Assembly: GCA_014281115.1 (NCBI GenBank)
Contig: JACONQ010000010.1
Location: forward strand, 558,001 to 622,000
DNA from: Laburnicola sp. R22_1
Taxonomy: Eukaryota; Ascomycota; Dothideomycetes; Pleosporales; Didymosphaeriaceae
Length of the DNA: 64,000 bases
Direction: 5' to 3'
Positions within the stretch are counted from its first letter, which is position 1. Each line of letters begins with the position of its first letter. The notes beneath the pieces were generated by a model that made no database searches, had not been told where the DNA came from, and saw nothing but the letters and a program-made list of their open reading frames with translations. Both the position numbers and the translations under genes were made by a program. This document shows positions 1 to 10,850 of this stretch, piece by piece.

Positions 1-35
1 GTGTGTAATTCAAACGCTAATCGTACAGTGAATAG

Positions 36-443
36 GCCGACCCGGCTTTCCTCGCCGAACTGATATCTTCCCCTGTTCATGCTGAGCATCCTTCTCCTAT
101 TGCGACCTATTCCTCCTGTCCGACAAGGCCTAAGCACGTTCCCATCATCATTCCGCACTATGTTCCGACGGTAGCACCTGATAGCCCCTGTACTTCTTTT
201 GGATATAGCTCACCGAGAACTTCTACCATTGTTTCGAGTGGCCACGCCAGTCTTTCCAATTTCCCTCTGCCTGGACGCAAATCTGTTGGCGATTCTTCTA
301 GTATCAGGTCGCGGCATGTTGAGATTGTAATCCCAGATTGGGTGTTACCGATCCAAAATATTTCCACCTCGCCCATCGCTCTCCTATTTGAGACCGAGAC
401 CAAAGCACCTGCATCACCTCCTTGGATCCGAAGTCCGGCCAGG
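36..443 (+). other. Open frame upstream of the Kelch/BTB start; possible missing 5' coding sequence
   Basis: The frame of the Kelch/BTB gene stays open from position 36, just after an in-frame TAG at 33-35, up to the first in-frame ATG at 444. The translation of this stretch is Ser/Pro-rich, like the N-terminus downstream. It may be coding sequence joined to a first exon that lies before the window or in its first bases. No convincing acceptor could be fixed, so the model given starts at 444. Confidence 0.4.
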
Positions 444-3101
444 ATGGCCCGCCAGACGCCAAATACGAGCCGGACAAATACCATCGACTCTCAAACATCA
501 GCCCCGTCACCGTCGCAATTGTATCCGGACACCTTTCGGAGTGGAGGAGGCAACTATGCCAGTTTGAATAGCAGCCAAACGAGCCTTCATCGACAGGATG
601 CTCTAGATGGAGAGCGGCCACCTACAGCATCTGCGAGAACACCTGGCCTGGGTGTTTCCCCTGGATTGATGCAGACAGCAGGACTCGGTACCCCATCCAG
701 CTCAACATCGGGTTTATCGGGCCTCGTCTGCAATGTCCATCGAACGACGGGTCGCGAGCCGCATCCTTTGGTCGGCGCGACAACAACCATACTAGGCGAC
801 AAGCTCTATGTATTCGGAGGTAGACGACTCTCAAGGACGAGGCCACAGCTCACTTCAGACCTGTACGAGCTCGACCTGGTTAAGCGACATTGGACGAAAA
901 TCGACGCCCAGGGCGACCTACCCCCACCTCGATACTTCCACAGTGTCTGCGCTCTCGGAGACACCAAGCTCGTTTGTTACGGTGGCATGTCCCCTGCGTC
1001 TCAACAAACGAACCAGTCCGCCGCTGTACTACAGGGTACTCCCGCAGATGCGCAACCAGAAGTCGTCGTCATGTCTGATATACACATTTACGACGTCCCT
1101 ACCAGAACTTGGATGAACATCACAACACCCGATGCGCCGCAAGGCCGTTATGCACATTGTGCAACGATATTACCGTCTTCTGCTGTCTTCTCTTCATCAA
1201 ACGCCACTCTAACCGCGATACGACACAATCCTTCTTCGACGATGCCTAATCAGGGTACTATTGGAATGCAACTTGATGGTGAGGGTGGAGCTGAGATGGT
1301 CGTTGTCGGCGGTCAGGACAGTGCCAATCACTATATTGAGCAAATCAGCGTGTTCAATCTGCGGAGCTTGAAATGGACAGCAACGAACACCCTGGGGAGG
1401 AGTTGTGGCGCATATAGAAGTGTCGTGGCACCCCTATCTACTATTGATCCAAGTAGGCTTGGGATGGGTACGCCCGGGACACGGACCGAAAGCGACAGCC
1501 CAGACGAGCCAGATGGACCATCCAGGAATGGGGGCGCATCATCCATGCTCATCTACTCAAACTACAATTTCCTAGATGTTAAGCTTGAGTTGCAAGTCAG
1601 GCATCCGGACGGAACCCTATCCGAAAAGACAATGCAAGGAGATTTCTCGCCGCCTGGACTCCGATTTCCCAATGGCGGCGTGATCAACAACCACTTTGTG
1701 GTTAGCGGCACGTTCTTGACGTCCTCGAAACAAGAGTATGCGCTTTGGGCGCTCGACCTGCGGACATTGAGTTGGGGTCGGATAGAGGCCGGCGGCAACA
1801 TCTTCAGCCAAGGCAGCTGGAACAGGGGGATTTTATGGAGCCGCAGGAATTCTTTCGTGATACTCGGTAATCGAAAACGGAGCCTTGTGGAAGACTACAA
1901 CCACCGCCGGATTAACTTTTCCAATATTTGTGTGGTGGAACTGGAAGCTTTCGGCGTGTACGATAATCCTCGGAAAGTCGCTCCCAGTTCGGGGTTTACT
2001 TCCGTCAGTGCACCTGGACATACCGATGGCCTTGATTTTAATGCGGGTGGGCGATTGATGTCGCCTGCAGCGGCTGAACTGGGTCAATTAGCTTTGGGTA
2101 TGCGCGAATTGGCCGACATGGACTTCCTCGCTATACATGGCGAGCGAATCCCTGTCAATTCTCACCTTATCGCGCGTCGTTGGGGTCCGTACTTTAATCA
2201 GCTGCTTCGCGAAAGCACAATTACACCCGAGAATGGGGAGACCGCGACGCTTCGTCCCGTCGCCGGCATGCATCCGTCCCGGAACTCGAGTATAACAATA
2301 ACCCCGTCTATTAAAACCACCTACTCGACGGCTACCACACTCACCAATAATACTCTCACCTCTGACACTTCGGTTGGCGCAGCGTCCAGTATCGGTCCAC
2401 CGGATCCTGTCGCTCAGCCTCCAGCTTTCAGACCTCGCACACTATACCTTCCGCATACCCATCTCACATTGCAAGCTCTCATACACTTCCTCTACACATC
2501 ATCGCTACCTCCACCAAATACGTCACTATGCACGCCACAGATTCTATGTTCTCTCTTGCAACTTGCGAGACCATATCACATCGATGGGCTTCTCGAAGCT
2601 ATAATCGAGCGCCTGCACACAATTCTTGACAATCGCAACACGGCCGCCATATTCAATGCTGCGGCTATGGCCGCAGGTGGCGGATCTGGTGTAGCTTTCT
2701 TGGGCGTCAATGGCATCGCCACTAATGGTACCAGCAACGGAACCATGAATCATTCATCGAACGGCACATCTTCTGCACCGGAACGCTCTCTCGACCCAGG
2801 ACTCCGCGCTCTCCGAATCAACACTGACGTAGATGCCAATCACGAGGACGAAGTCAGCTCGGCCATATCGTCCAGCGCATCAGCGTCGGCAAGCGATGCT
2901 GGGGACGGAAGCGGCGTCGGCGTGGAGCGAGAGGTTTGGAATGGGGAATTGAGTGCTGTCGTGGGATTACAAAAGAGGGGATTGAGAGGCCTCATGGAGG
3001 GGCGGAGGGCACGGGAGAGGGAAATGGGCAGGGGCAGGGATGAGGGTGGGCCTTCGAATGGAGACGGGGTTGGACTAGGGTTGATGGGTGGAGGGACGTA
3101 A
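444..3101 (+). CDS. Kelch-repeat and BTB/POZ domain protein (Ral2-like)
   Basis: Protein of 885 residues from the first in-frame ATG. After a low-complexity Ser/Thr/Pro N-terminus, Kelch blades run from about residue 105 to 320, with repeated GG doublets and blade motifs such as KLYVFGG, PPPRYFHSVC and QGRYAHC; further degenerate blades extend to about 490. A BTB fold begins near residue 560 (DFLAIHGERIPVNSHLIARR) and is split by a Ser/Thr-rich insert before its second half (LQALIHFLYTSSLP). The C-terminus is Gly/Arg-rich and low in complexity. Kelch plus BTB in this order resembles fission yeast Ral2, which acts in Ras and cell-polarity signalling; that assignment is inferred from architecture. 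BTB proteins often serve as Cullin-3 adaptors. The upstream frame is open, so the N-terminus may be incomplete. Confidence is high for the domains and lower for the start. Confidence 0.8.
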   Translation: MARQTPNTSRTNTIDSQTSAPSPSQLYPDTFRSGGGNYASLNSSQTSLHRQDALDGERPPTASARTPGLGVSPGLMQTAGLGTPSSSTSGLSGLVCNVHRTTGREPHPLVGATTTILGDKLYVFGGRRLSRTRPQLTSDLYELDLVKRHWTKIDAQGDLPPPRYFHSVCALGDTKLVCYGGMSPASQQTNQSAAVLQGTPADAQPEVVVMSDIHIYDVPTRTWMNITTPDAPQGRYAHCATILPSSAVFSSSNATLTAIRHNPSSTMPNQGTIGMQLDGEGGAEMVVVGGQDSANHYIEQISVFNLRSLKWTATNTLGRSCGAYRSVVAPLSTIDPSRLGMGTPGTRTESDSPDEPDGPSRNGGASSMLIYSNYNFLDVKLELQVRHPDGTLSEKTMQGDFSPPGLRFPNGGVINNHFVVSGTFLTSSKQEYALWALDLRTLSWGRIEAGGNIFSQGSWNRGILWSRRNSFVILGNRKRSLVEDYNHRRINFSNICVVELEAFGVYDNPRKVAPSSGFTSVSAPGHTDGLDFNAGGRLMSPAAAELGQLALGMRELADMDFLAIHGERIPVNSHLIARRWGPYFNQLLRESTITPENGETATLRPVAGMHPSRNSSITITPSIKTTYSTATTLTNNTLTSDTSVGAASSIGPPDPVAQPPAFRPRTLYLPHTHLTLQALIHFLYTSSLPPPNTSLCTPQILCSLLQLARPYHIDGLLEAIIERLHTILDNRNTAAIFNAAAMAAGGGSGVAFLGVNGIATNGTSNGTMNHSSNGTSSAPERSLDPGLRALRINTDVDANHEDEVSSAISSSASASASDAGDGSGVGVEREVWNGELSAVVGLQKRGLRGLMEGRRAREREMGRGRDEGGPSNGDGVGLGLMGGGT

Positions 3102-4058
3102 AGCTCACAGGTGAAGGAGCGAAACAGAAACAGATGACGAGAAGACATTGCCATGAACAGGAAATGGTCGTCTCGAAGCTTGAAGTAACGCGGCGCTGGG
3201 ATATACGTCACATTTCCAAACGAGAGAATGTTGGTTTGACGACTTAGCTATTTCTTTTCTTCTTTTGAATTCGGAACCGAGTTCAGGAGGGAACGTGGGC
3301 ACGGATGATATCACACGGAGCTGTTCTGTTGCATGCATTTCTGGAAGAAATTATCTGGCGCGTCATCATCTGCTTACTACCCTCTCTTTTTGTTCTCTAT
3401 GTATCTATTTCTTGTTCACACACACACTCTCTCTCGATTCATTTCGACTTTTGTTTTCGATCCGGGTTTTTCGCACGGTCTGGAGTTTTTGTAGAGGGGA
3501 AATACTATGACGATGTGGCGCTGCTTTTTGAATAGATTGTTTGCTTTCCTTTCCAAGTCCTCCGATCTCGGTATGTTTATTCTGCTTCTTTCTGACTGAA
3601 CGGGTGGGTAGGTGACGTGTCGCTTCCTGTTCTACGCGGGACTTTTTCCTTCGCTTATCCTTGGATTCCTTTCGAAAGCCTGACTCTTCCTTCGATGTCG
3701 CACTTCACAGCTGCATTGGTTCGTCTTTCGCCGCCCGTCTTCATCGACTTGGCACGGTAAGATGGTATCGTTCGTGTACGAATCCTAGTTCGAAGGCGGG
3801 CGGGCGGTGATCGCGAACAGAGAAGAGAAAGGCTACCTACTAGTGCGCTGATGGCTGGCTGCGTACTCGGTATGCATGTTGTCGTCGCATGTCCAATCTC
3901 CCTCGGTCTGCCTCGCTTCGCCCGATCGCAGTGTGAGAAAGAAAAAGTCGTTCCTTGGACTTGTTGGGAAACTCTACAGTCCAGTTCCGTCTAGTCCTGC
4001 CATGGTGTAGTGTGGTGTACCAGGTGTAGTGTCGTGTACTTGTTCGTTCCCGGGTCTC
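3102..4058. other. Intergenic region
   Basis: No gene is supported. It holds the 3' end of the Kelch/BTB gene, pyrimidine-rich tracts and a short CA then CT microsatellite near 3417-3435. The next gene is convergent, so only 3' flanks are expected here. Confidence 0.6.
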
Positions 4059-4421
4059 TCAAGCGCCAGCCCCGCGGTGAGGATCGACCCTCGTATACGC
4101 CGGCGGCGGCGGCGTGATTGTCGTGCTCGCGTGTTCGGGCGTGGTTGTCGGACTCGCGTGCTCGGGCGTGGTTGTCGGACTCGCGTGCTCGGGCGTGGTC
4201 GTGATGCTCTGCGGTTTTTGCCCCTGCTGCTGTAGTGCCCGTTGAATGTGTTCTTGGTGTTCCTCCTGCGCTTGGAGGGCTTTGCGCTTCCGACGCCGGA
4301 GGATGACCCGTATGATGATGAGGGCGCTAAAGATGAGGATGGAGGACATGATGCTTAGGAAGATGGTGAGCTGGGGGTTAGTGCATGGTTTGGTGGTGGA
4401 GTCGCAGGTGGCGGCTGGCAT
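4059..4421 (-). CDS. Small single-span membrane protein with PPxY motif
   Basis: Protein of 120 residues. A short N-terminus with two Cys (residues about 5 and 12) leads to one strong transmembrane segment (about 18-40, LTIFLSIMSSILIFSALIII). A basic stop-transfer patch (RRRKRK), a Gln/Glu-rich helix, three tandem copies of TTTPEHASP and a PPPPAY motif follow. The predicted topology is an outside N-terminus and cytosolic tail. PPxY motifs bind WW domains, for example of Rsp5-type ubiquitin ligases, so the tail may control turnover; this is inference. An upstream in-frame ATG at 4523 would add 34 residues. I chose the internal ATG because the upstream part lacks protein-like composition. No family was recognised. 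Confidence 0.6.
   Translation of the reverse strand: MPAATCDSTTKPCTNPQLTIFLSIMSSILIFSALIIIRVILRRRKRKALQAQEEHQEHIQRALQQQGQKPQSITTTPEHASPTTTPEHASPTTTPEHASTTITPPPPAYTRVDPHRGAGA
4129..4206. repeat. 27-bp coding minisatellite, about three copies
   Basis: Three consecutive 27-bp units, nearly identical, encode the TTTPEHASP repeats in the tail of the small membrane protein on the minus strand. The unit is a multiple of three, so copy-number change keeps the frame. Confidence 0.85.
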
Positions 4422-6592
4422 GTTGGTAGATGGATGGATGAGTATGACGGTGGTGTGGAGTGAGATGAGATGGGGTGGAGAAAGGTTTCTTCGAGAGAAA
4501 TGGATATAGGTGGATGCGAGCATTCGAAAAATAGCGTACCGTACAGGGGAGATATGTACACCTCAACAGTGACACAGCCCACCATCATCATGATCCATCC
4601 ACGGCTTACTACTTCATTTCAGCCTAACACTGTGACTGACAGTCTGACAGCAACCCAGCCCAGCCCGCAACTGAGTCCTTAGGATTCTGCTGATGTCGCG
4701 AGGGCGTCCGTGTGACCGCTTTAGCAAGAAATCCCACCTAAGGTAGGTACTAAGGCGGCACACTCGTCCAACTGCGCCTTGCGTTGGTCGCCCCCGCCGC
4801 ACGCACGCACGCACTTTGTCTTTCAGCCTTTTGCCTGCGCTGCCCTGCCCTGCGCGAAATAAAGTATACACTCCGGCTCACCGCCACGTGTATCTCTTTG
4901 CCTGCGAGACATGTTTGATCAATTTCCGGTCACTTGGTGGCCCGGTTACCTTCCTACGGCCTACAGTGTGCTTTCAGGTGGTGAATGGCTGCAGGATAGA
5001 GAGCTTGGGGACGGGCGACGGGGTTGTAGGTAGGTAGGCGTACTGCTGTTGTGTTGCTTGATCGGTGGAGACGGAGACTCGAGAGTAAGGCTAACAAGGC
5101 AGGCAGTGCAAGCAAGGGTCATACCACGTGAGATTGGGATAACATCCCCGACCGTGCGTTGTGTTTCCGAATAGATGGTTTTGTGATTTTGTGACGGTGT
5201 GATTGATGTTGGGTTTTATGATGTGAATTTCATTGTACTTCAAAGATGGGTTTCTCACTAAACGGACGTATCCTGAGTCTAGAAGTTACTCTACGACCTA
5301 TGATACACAGAAAACAATTGCTTGCGCTAGGTATGGATGGGAGACAGTGGCAGCGTGCTTGACTGAATGTGTGCTGTTATTCAGGGGCGTAAAACCTACA
5401 TGCTTCTAATCAGGTAGTCTTTCTTCTCGACGCCCAAGCGTGTTACATACATGTTACTCGACTGATCCCGCAGCTTACTAGAGATAGCAGCTCATGCTCG
5501 AAAATACCATCAAAAGACGCGCAGAAGTAGTAGCTAATCATGTCATTCCAGCTGTCACTCCAGTCAAAACACAAACTTGTTCGTGAAGCTCTCGCCCATC
5601 GCGGGATTTTCTGTATTCTGAAGGCGAAAGTTTGATTGAGCCCCTTTCATACAGATGTTGATGGACAATACCATTGGCAAGTGAATGCCATCTGAAACAA
5701 ACGTGATGCAATCACATGTGGGACACTCGGACTATTAGGAGGTATCTGCGTTAGTGTCCGGCGCTTGTAACTCGGCCTGCAAGTCAAGGTGAGGCATACT
5801 CGTACTAGGTAGGCAAGGGAAGGCAAACAACAGATGACGTGCTGGGCAAGATATCAGCGACGTGCCGTCAGCTGCGAGGTGAAGACATTGCGGCACAAGC
5901 TCGAGATCATCCGTGACGTGAGGTCTTGTTGCGCAAGTTGATGCGCCTCATCGTGCGGTAGAGGCCTGAAGATGAGGTATGAGACCTAGGTGGGCCCTAC
6001 GCCGCGTTCGCACTCGTGATAAATGTGCTCTTCGTACAGGAGGCTTTGCATGTGAAAGGGAATGTTGCTGGTTTAAAGTCCTTCACAGTGGTGTAGAAGG
6101 TGTTGGGGTCCTTGCAATGGACCAGCCATTATGAATGCCTTCGTCGTCTTCTTGGGAGGAACGCTATCTCTCTTTCGAATACGCTCACATGATCATGGCC
6201 ATAAGGAGACATGGGCCTTGACTTCTTCTGCTCGTTGTTCCAGCGCCGAATTGTTCGTTATCGAACAGTGTAGTGCGAATACATTACAGGCCACCTGTAT
6301 GTAGACGAATAACCTACTTGTGTATTCACGGCTGCAAGTGGATATAATGATTGGTAGCTCTCAGGTTATTCCAATGAGAGACCGTCAGGAATCGCATGCT
6401 CAGATAACGTTGCCAGGACGCTGAGCTAGAACAGGAATCGTGCGTATTCTGTCGATTAACGGGCACCGAAAAGAGACCTACATTGCCTTGCCATATTTCA
6501 CAATGTAATATAGTTCCACGAGGCAACGTCATGTTCCAACTGCGCCGCGCAGTGATGGTGGCTTTGCGACGTGATGCGGCACAGCAAAGCAG
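4422..6592. other. Gene-poor intergenic region
   Basis: About 2.2 kb without a supportable gene. Short open frames on both strands lack domains or coding-like composition. No tRNA or clear repeat was found. Confidence 0.55.
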
Positions 6593-7189
6593 TCACCAAT
6601 CTGCGCAATCCAACGCATCCATGATAGTGAACCCAGCAGGATCATGATAAAACTGCGCCCTAGACTCCATTGCAGTCTTCCAAAACAGGCTAGCGCTTGG
6701 ATGCATGAGAAGTGTGGCCGGAGGTTGAGTTACCTTCAGCACAAAAGCCCGGTCAGCAAAGGCAAGTGAGACGGACGTTTCGGCCACCTACCAGCATCGA
6801 CTTCCAACTTGCGTCCTTATACAGGAGGATATCCGCCCAGTCGTCATCCAGAAGAGCCTCTTTCTGGTATCGCATGTGAGCTACCATCTTGACAGCACCC
6901 TCTTTGCTACGGTGGACGCCTATCACGCGTGTGTGGAACGAATCCGCCAGCTGCGCTTGCAGAAATGGATAAACCTAAGTATTTCCCAATCATGAAGTTC
7001 TCCGTTGTGGTGAGCAGGCTCAAGGAAGAGGGCGCGGCGGATGGGCTTAGAAGAAGCAACCATGCCCCTGAAACGATGGCATACGGCCTGACACAGCAGA
7101 AGGTCCTGGACAGGTAGTTGAAGCAGAACAGCCTCCAGCACCTCGTACGGCAAGTTCGCCAAAACAGAGTATGCAGGGTCTGTCCGCAT
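6593..7189 (-). pseudogene. F-box protein gene, probably broken by a frameshift
   Basis: The N-terminal part from the ATG at 7189 carries an F-box helix set (LANLPYEVLEAVLLQLP, then CQAVCHRFR) typical of fungal F-box proteins, which would link substrates to SCF ubiquitin ligases. The frame ends at 6923 after 88 residues. A second frame overlaps its end and continues as LADSFHTRVIGVHRSKEG to DASWKSML. A canonical intron (6734-6791, GTAGGT donor, GCTGAC branch) then joins to VTQPPATLLMHPSAS, the conserved SWRxMLVTQPP region of this family. No intron bridges the first frame change near 6940-6965, so a small indel is likely. The total would be short for the family. A sequencing error or an unrecognised splice could also explain it. 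Confidence 0.6.
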
Positions 7190-7273
7190 AGGAGTGGTAG
7201 TGGACAGGAGCTTGTGACAATCTAGTGGTTGAAGAGCCAGAGGAAGGCATTCAGCCGTCGTTGGGACGCAATC

Positions 7274-7335
7274 GTGACAACCAACATGTTTTTGTCGGTG
7301 GAGGGGCCGAAATTTTTTTTTCGGGCGATATGGGA
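7274..7335. repeat. Hairpin-containing dispersed repeat, copy A
   Basis: About 62 bp here match 48629-48690 at roughly nine positions in ten. The core is TTTTGTCGGTGGA, then GGGGCCGAAA, a T run and TTTCGGGCGATATG. CCGAAA and TTTCGG form an inverted repeat around the T tract. It lies about 85 bp upstream of the F-box start. Confidence 0.85.
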
Positions 7336-8975
7336 CGCATTGCGCGCATTTCTCGCCTAGTGACATGGCTTAAGGACCAACTGGATGCTGATGACACACG
7401 ATATTTTTGGGTGCCCGTAATGCCGCCTAGGGTGAGTGATGTCGACGGGAAGGTGGGAAGCGGGGATCGTGAGATGGATGGTGTGATAAGACCACCGCGC
7501 TAAGCCTCTTCGAGTGCACCAGTGTGTATTAATAAGGTGACGTGACAGTCGAGAGACATACCTATAGCACAAAAATACAAGTTTCCAGTTTGTCTATGTT
7601 CGTACTGGGAATGCTCGGGTATGACACGGTACCGGATTCATTGACCTGCCGCTGTGCATTCTAACTATAAAATCTAGGGGTTGTATAGCCATCGCAGACA
7701 ATTCCCAACCATAGCGCCAGAGAGTTAGAAGCAATCTGGTTGCTTCTGAGCCAGTATCAAAATTTGAACGAATAGTTTAGAGTGACAACCAAGTGCTGTA
7801 ATATTAAAGCGTTGTAGACGACTACAGCAGCATCTATGCACTCCCAAAGCAGCCATATTAGCTTAGTGTTATTGGATCTTCCGTTAGAGAACGCTATATT
7901 CTGATATGTCCCCTGACTCCATAGTTCTCCTCAGTCTTTGGGCTGCGTGATAACACTCTGGTATACGCACCAACGAGTGTTGCACCCTTTTTTCTGTGCG
8001 ACCGCAGGCCGAGAGCAGCTGTCCGACCCGGCTACCAGTGAGAACTGGGCACCAAGCGTCTAGTATTGAGCTAGAGGGTATACACGGAAATTCTCGGTGC
8101 TGTGAAGCAGCTAGAGGAGGCGCAAGTGTTTCGATGTACGACCAAGCCGAGTGAGCGAGAATGCGCAGTGCTTGTGTAATTCTTGCCGATGATCCGGTAT
8201 TCTCGCATGACGAAAGTCCAATGGTTAAGATGTGTAGGTATTGGTGGACATGAAGATTGAAATTCCGGTGTAAGATAAGATCACTGTGCCAGGGAAGCAC
8301 CGGCAAATAAGAGGTAAAGGTGGAATGACGGCCTCTCGAAACGAGTAGCCGCATACACGAGCGGCTGCAGTCACAAATTGCCGATACGGCGCGGAAGACG
8401 GAAGGAACAGTGTCTTGGGTCCGTCTATTCCAAACATACAGGGACTAACTCTTCATCTCTCTTCGTTCATGTGTAGGCGACGAACGTGTATGTACTGCCG
8501 CGCAGTAAACCCGCCGAGACGGTGACCCATCCATCCCTGAAACACTCAGTTATTACCGTCGTGCAGCAGTTCTGGTATGTATACTGTGGGACAAGACGGG
8601 TCACTGAGTCCAGCAACCTCTCAGCGTAACGTCGACTAGTCCACAGTGCGTTGGATGAATCCCGGTTTCGGTGTGCGTAAAAAATCCAATACCGCAAGTA
8701 TACTATCGCGGGCCTTCATCTTTACTAAACCTGGCCGCTAGGTGGGACGTTCAACTCGAGATGGACCGACCGACCGATACTCCCTCTATCCCCAGATTGT
8801 AGTACTGGATTAACCCCTTCTTGTCGCCACCTTGAATACGCTTTTATGTGTTCATAACAGCAGGTGGGATTACTGCTATTATTTGTACTCTTTTTATTAG
8901 AAAAACTCTTACTCGCACAAAAAAAAACCCCATAGTACTGGATACGATGGCAGTACCCGCAGTAGTCATGGGCAG
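7336..8975. other. Gene-poor region with unassigned open frames
   Basis: Two overlapping minus-strand frames (7884-8354 and 8225-8437) are long for random sequence and could be the remains of a spliced gene, but I recognise no domain. Nothing else is supported. Confidence 0.4.
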
Positions 8976-9537
8976 TCATTGCCACGGTCGATCGGGATTA
9001 TTATGTGGGAGTTCCGGACGTTTGAAGCCCTCGTCTTTCATTGGAGTATGTTCTCGCGGCGATTTTGTCACATTAACTTGCGGGTATTCGCTTAGTCCCG
9101 TTTCCAGCATCCGAAAAGTTTCACCGTAGGCCTTGGATGGCACTGCTTCCGGGTCCACCTGAAGCACAAGGGGATTGATGGGGGGCGTCCTGGGAATCGA
9201 GGAGCTGCCGTCTGGCGGCTTCACAAAGTAGTCACCATCCTTCATCTTGTCCGAATTGTTGACCTGGCGAATCTCCGCATTGGCAAACCGCTCTGCAAGA
9301 ATCTTGCGGAGAACTCGTTCTACCTGCTCATCACTGGGACCCTGCGATGCCTGCTGTTGCTCAAGATACTCGATTCGCTCATGCAAAGCCCGGAATGCAT
9401 TCTCCGATCGGCGCAAGAACTCTTGACTATAGTGGTCAGTCCAACGTTTAAGGAGCTTCAGTTTGTCTAACTTACTACCACTGAGCAATCTGCTCGAAAG
9501 ACCGGTTGATTTGATGAACAGTGTAGTTCCAGGACAT
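8976..9537 (-). CDS. Conserved-looking coiled-coil protein, function unknown
   Basis: Two exons (9476-9537 and 8976-9426) joined by a 49-nt intron with a GTAAGT donor, an ACTGAC branch point and a TATAG acceptor give 170 residues. The start MSWNYTVHQINRSFEQIAQW is chosen because the exon then joins in frame with YQEFLRRSENAFRALHERI. Residues about 20-70 form an amphipathic heptad helix (LHERIEYLEQQQ, VLRKILAERF), probably a coiled coil. The C-terminal half is Pro-rich and disordered. There is no signal peptide or membrane segment. I do not recognise the family. The perfect splice signals and the composition argue that it is a real gene. Confidence 0.65.
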
Positions 9538-10849
9538 ATTGCGCTGTAGAAGAACCAGTAACTGGCAAAGAGAGCAAGACCCTCAAAAGCCGAGTACAAG
9601 AAGGCGTCCAAGTGCAGAGGTGGATGCTGGAGACGTGGAGGGGCACCGTAAAGCTCGAGCTAAAGACCAACTAGTATGGGCGAGTGCTTGATGAAGTACA
9701 CGTAGAAAGGGTCAGGGTACCAACTAAATGGTAGTTGCCGTGACATGGACACGCACATAAGTGGGCCTCGGCGATGCAGAACCCCTCGACAGTATGGGAA
9801 AGCCATGTCGCTAGAAGACGCATTCACGAATGGGAGTGACCGGGGCAACTGAACCCTGAGGGCCAACGGATGGACAGGGAGCAGGCGGAAGGAACGGCCT
9901 CTCATCCTGTAAGATTCATTTGGGGAAAGCGGCGATGTCGTGGCCGCCAAACACTCATGACAGGGGGTGCCGGATCGCAGCAATTAGGGCCGGGGGCAGA
10001 ATCGACAGTCGACGGGACCTGCAAGACAGAACCAGCGTTGGCAGCCAACTCACGCACTGGTAGGTAGGGCCATCCGCAGCACGCGAGGATCGACAGAGCC
10101 ACCAACAGCGAGGCGTTGTGTCGAAAAGAGGCGATATGCATGTCGCCGTGGCCTCTGATACCTTCTTTCATCCAGGCACGGCCGCGGGAAACACGACGTC
10201 CAGCCCGGCTCCAACCTGATTGCAGTCAGCGCGGGGATGAGCAGCCCGTCCCGCGGATGATGTACAACGGCAGGCGGGTGCGAGGGACGGCGCGAGTGGT
10301 GGGGATGGGCGGCAGGCGGCTGGTTGCTCAACATCAAGCGAGCGCGCTTGGACACGCCACGTTGATCTGATTCTGATCAGGAACGCTGCCTTTCAGCCTT
10401 CTCGACACCGGCTCGCGACGTCTGTTCAAGCATCCATTCCACAGCGCTACAGTTGATGCTGGCACAATCAGAGCCGAGTATGTAGGGACATCATCACTGC
10501 CCGAGGCGTGGGCCTCAGCCTCACGTGTGCTTGCGTCCTCCGCTTCGAATGGGACACGCACACCTCGATATTATCCGACACTATGGCTCGCGGTAACCAT
10601 TCCTATTGACCATTCCTATTGACCATCCTCTTTTTACAAAGCACTGCCACCCTCTTGGTCGGTGAAGCAGACGCAGCTAAGGGACCAAACACCTGTTCCG
10701 TCCCGACGTCTTTCGGTGACTGTTCTGATTCACCGCCTATCAAGCGATTGGCCTTTGGACAGCTGCTGATAGCGTAGGTACCCCTGCAGACTTTTCTCCT
10801 TGGTCCTGCGAAGCTTACTCGGCCCCTTCCGGCTAATTCTCAGTTTTCT
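9538..10849. other. Intergenic region, no supported gene
   Basis: Several short open frames occur on both strands over a GC-richer stretch (9660-10560), none with recognisable domains. It ends at the left end of the AT-rich element. Confidence 0.5.
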
Positions 10850-10850
10850 C

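Noticed and set aside
342..344. GTG as the start of the Kelch/BTB protein
   Set aside because: GTG is not a normal start in fungal nuclear genes; the first in-frame ATG is at 444 and the upstream frame may belong to another exon.
3765..3805. Possible tRNA T-arm (TAGTTCGAAG)
   Set aside because: No matching D-arm, anticodon stem or acceptor pairing nearby.
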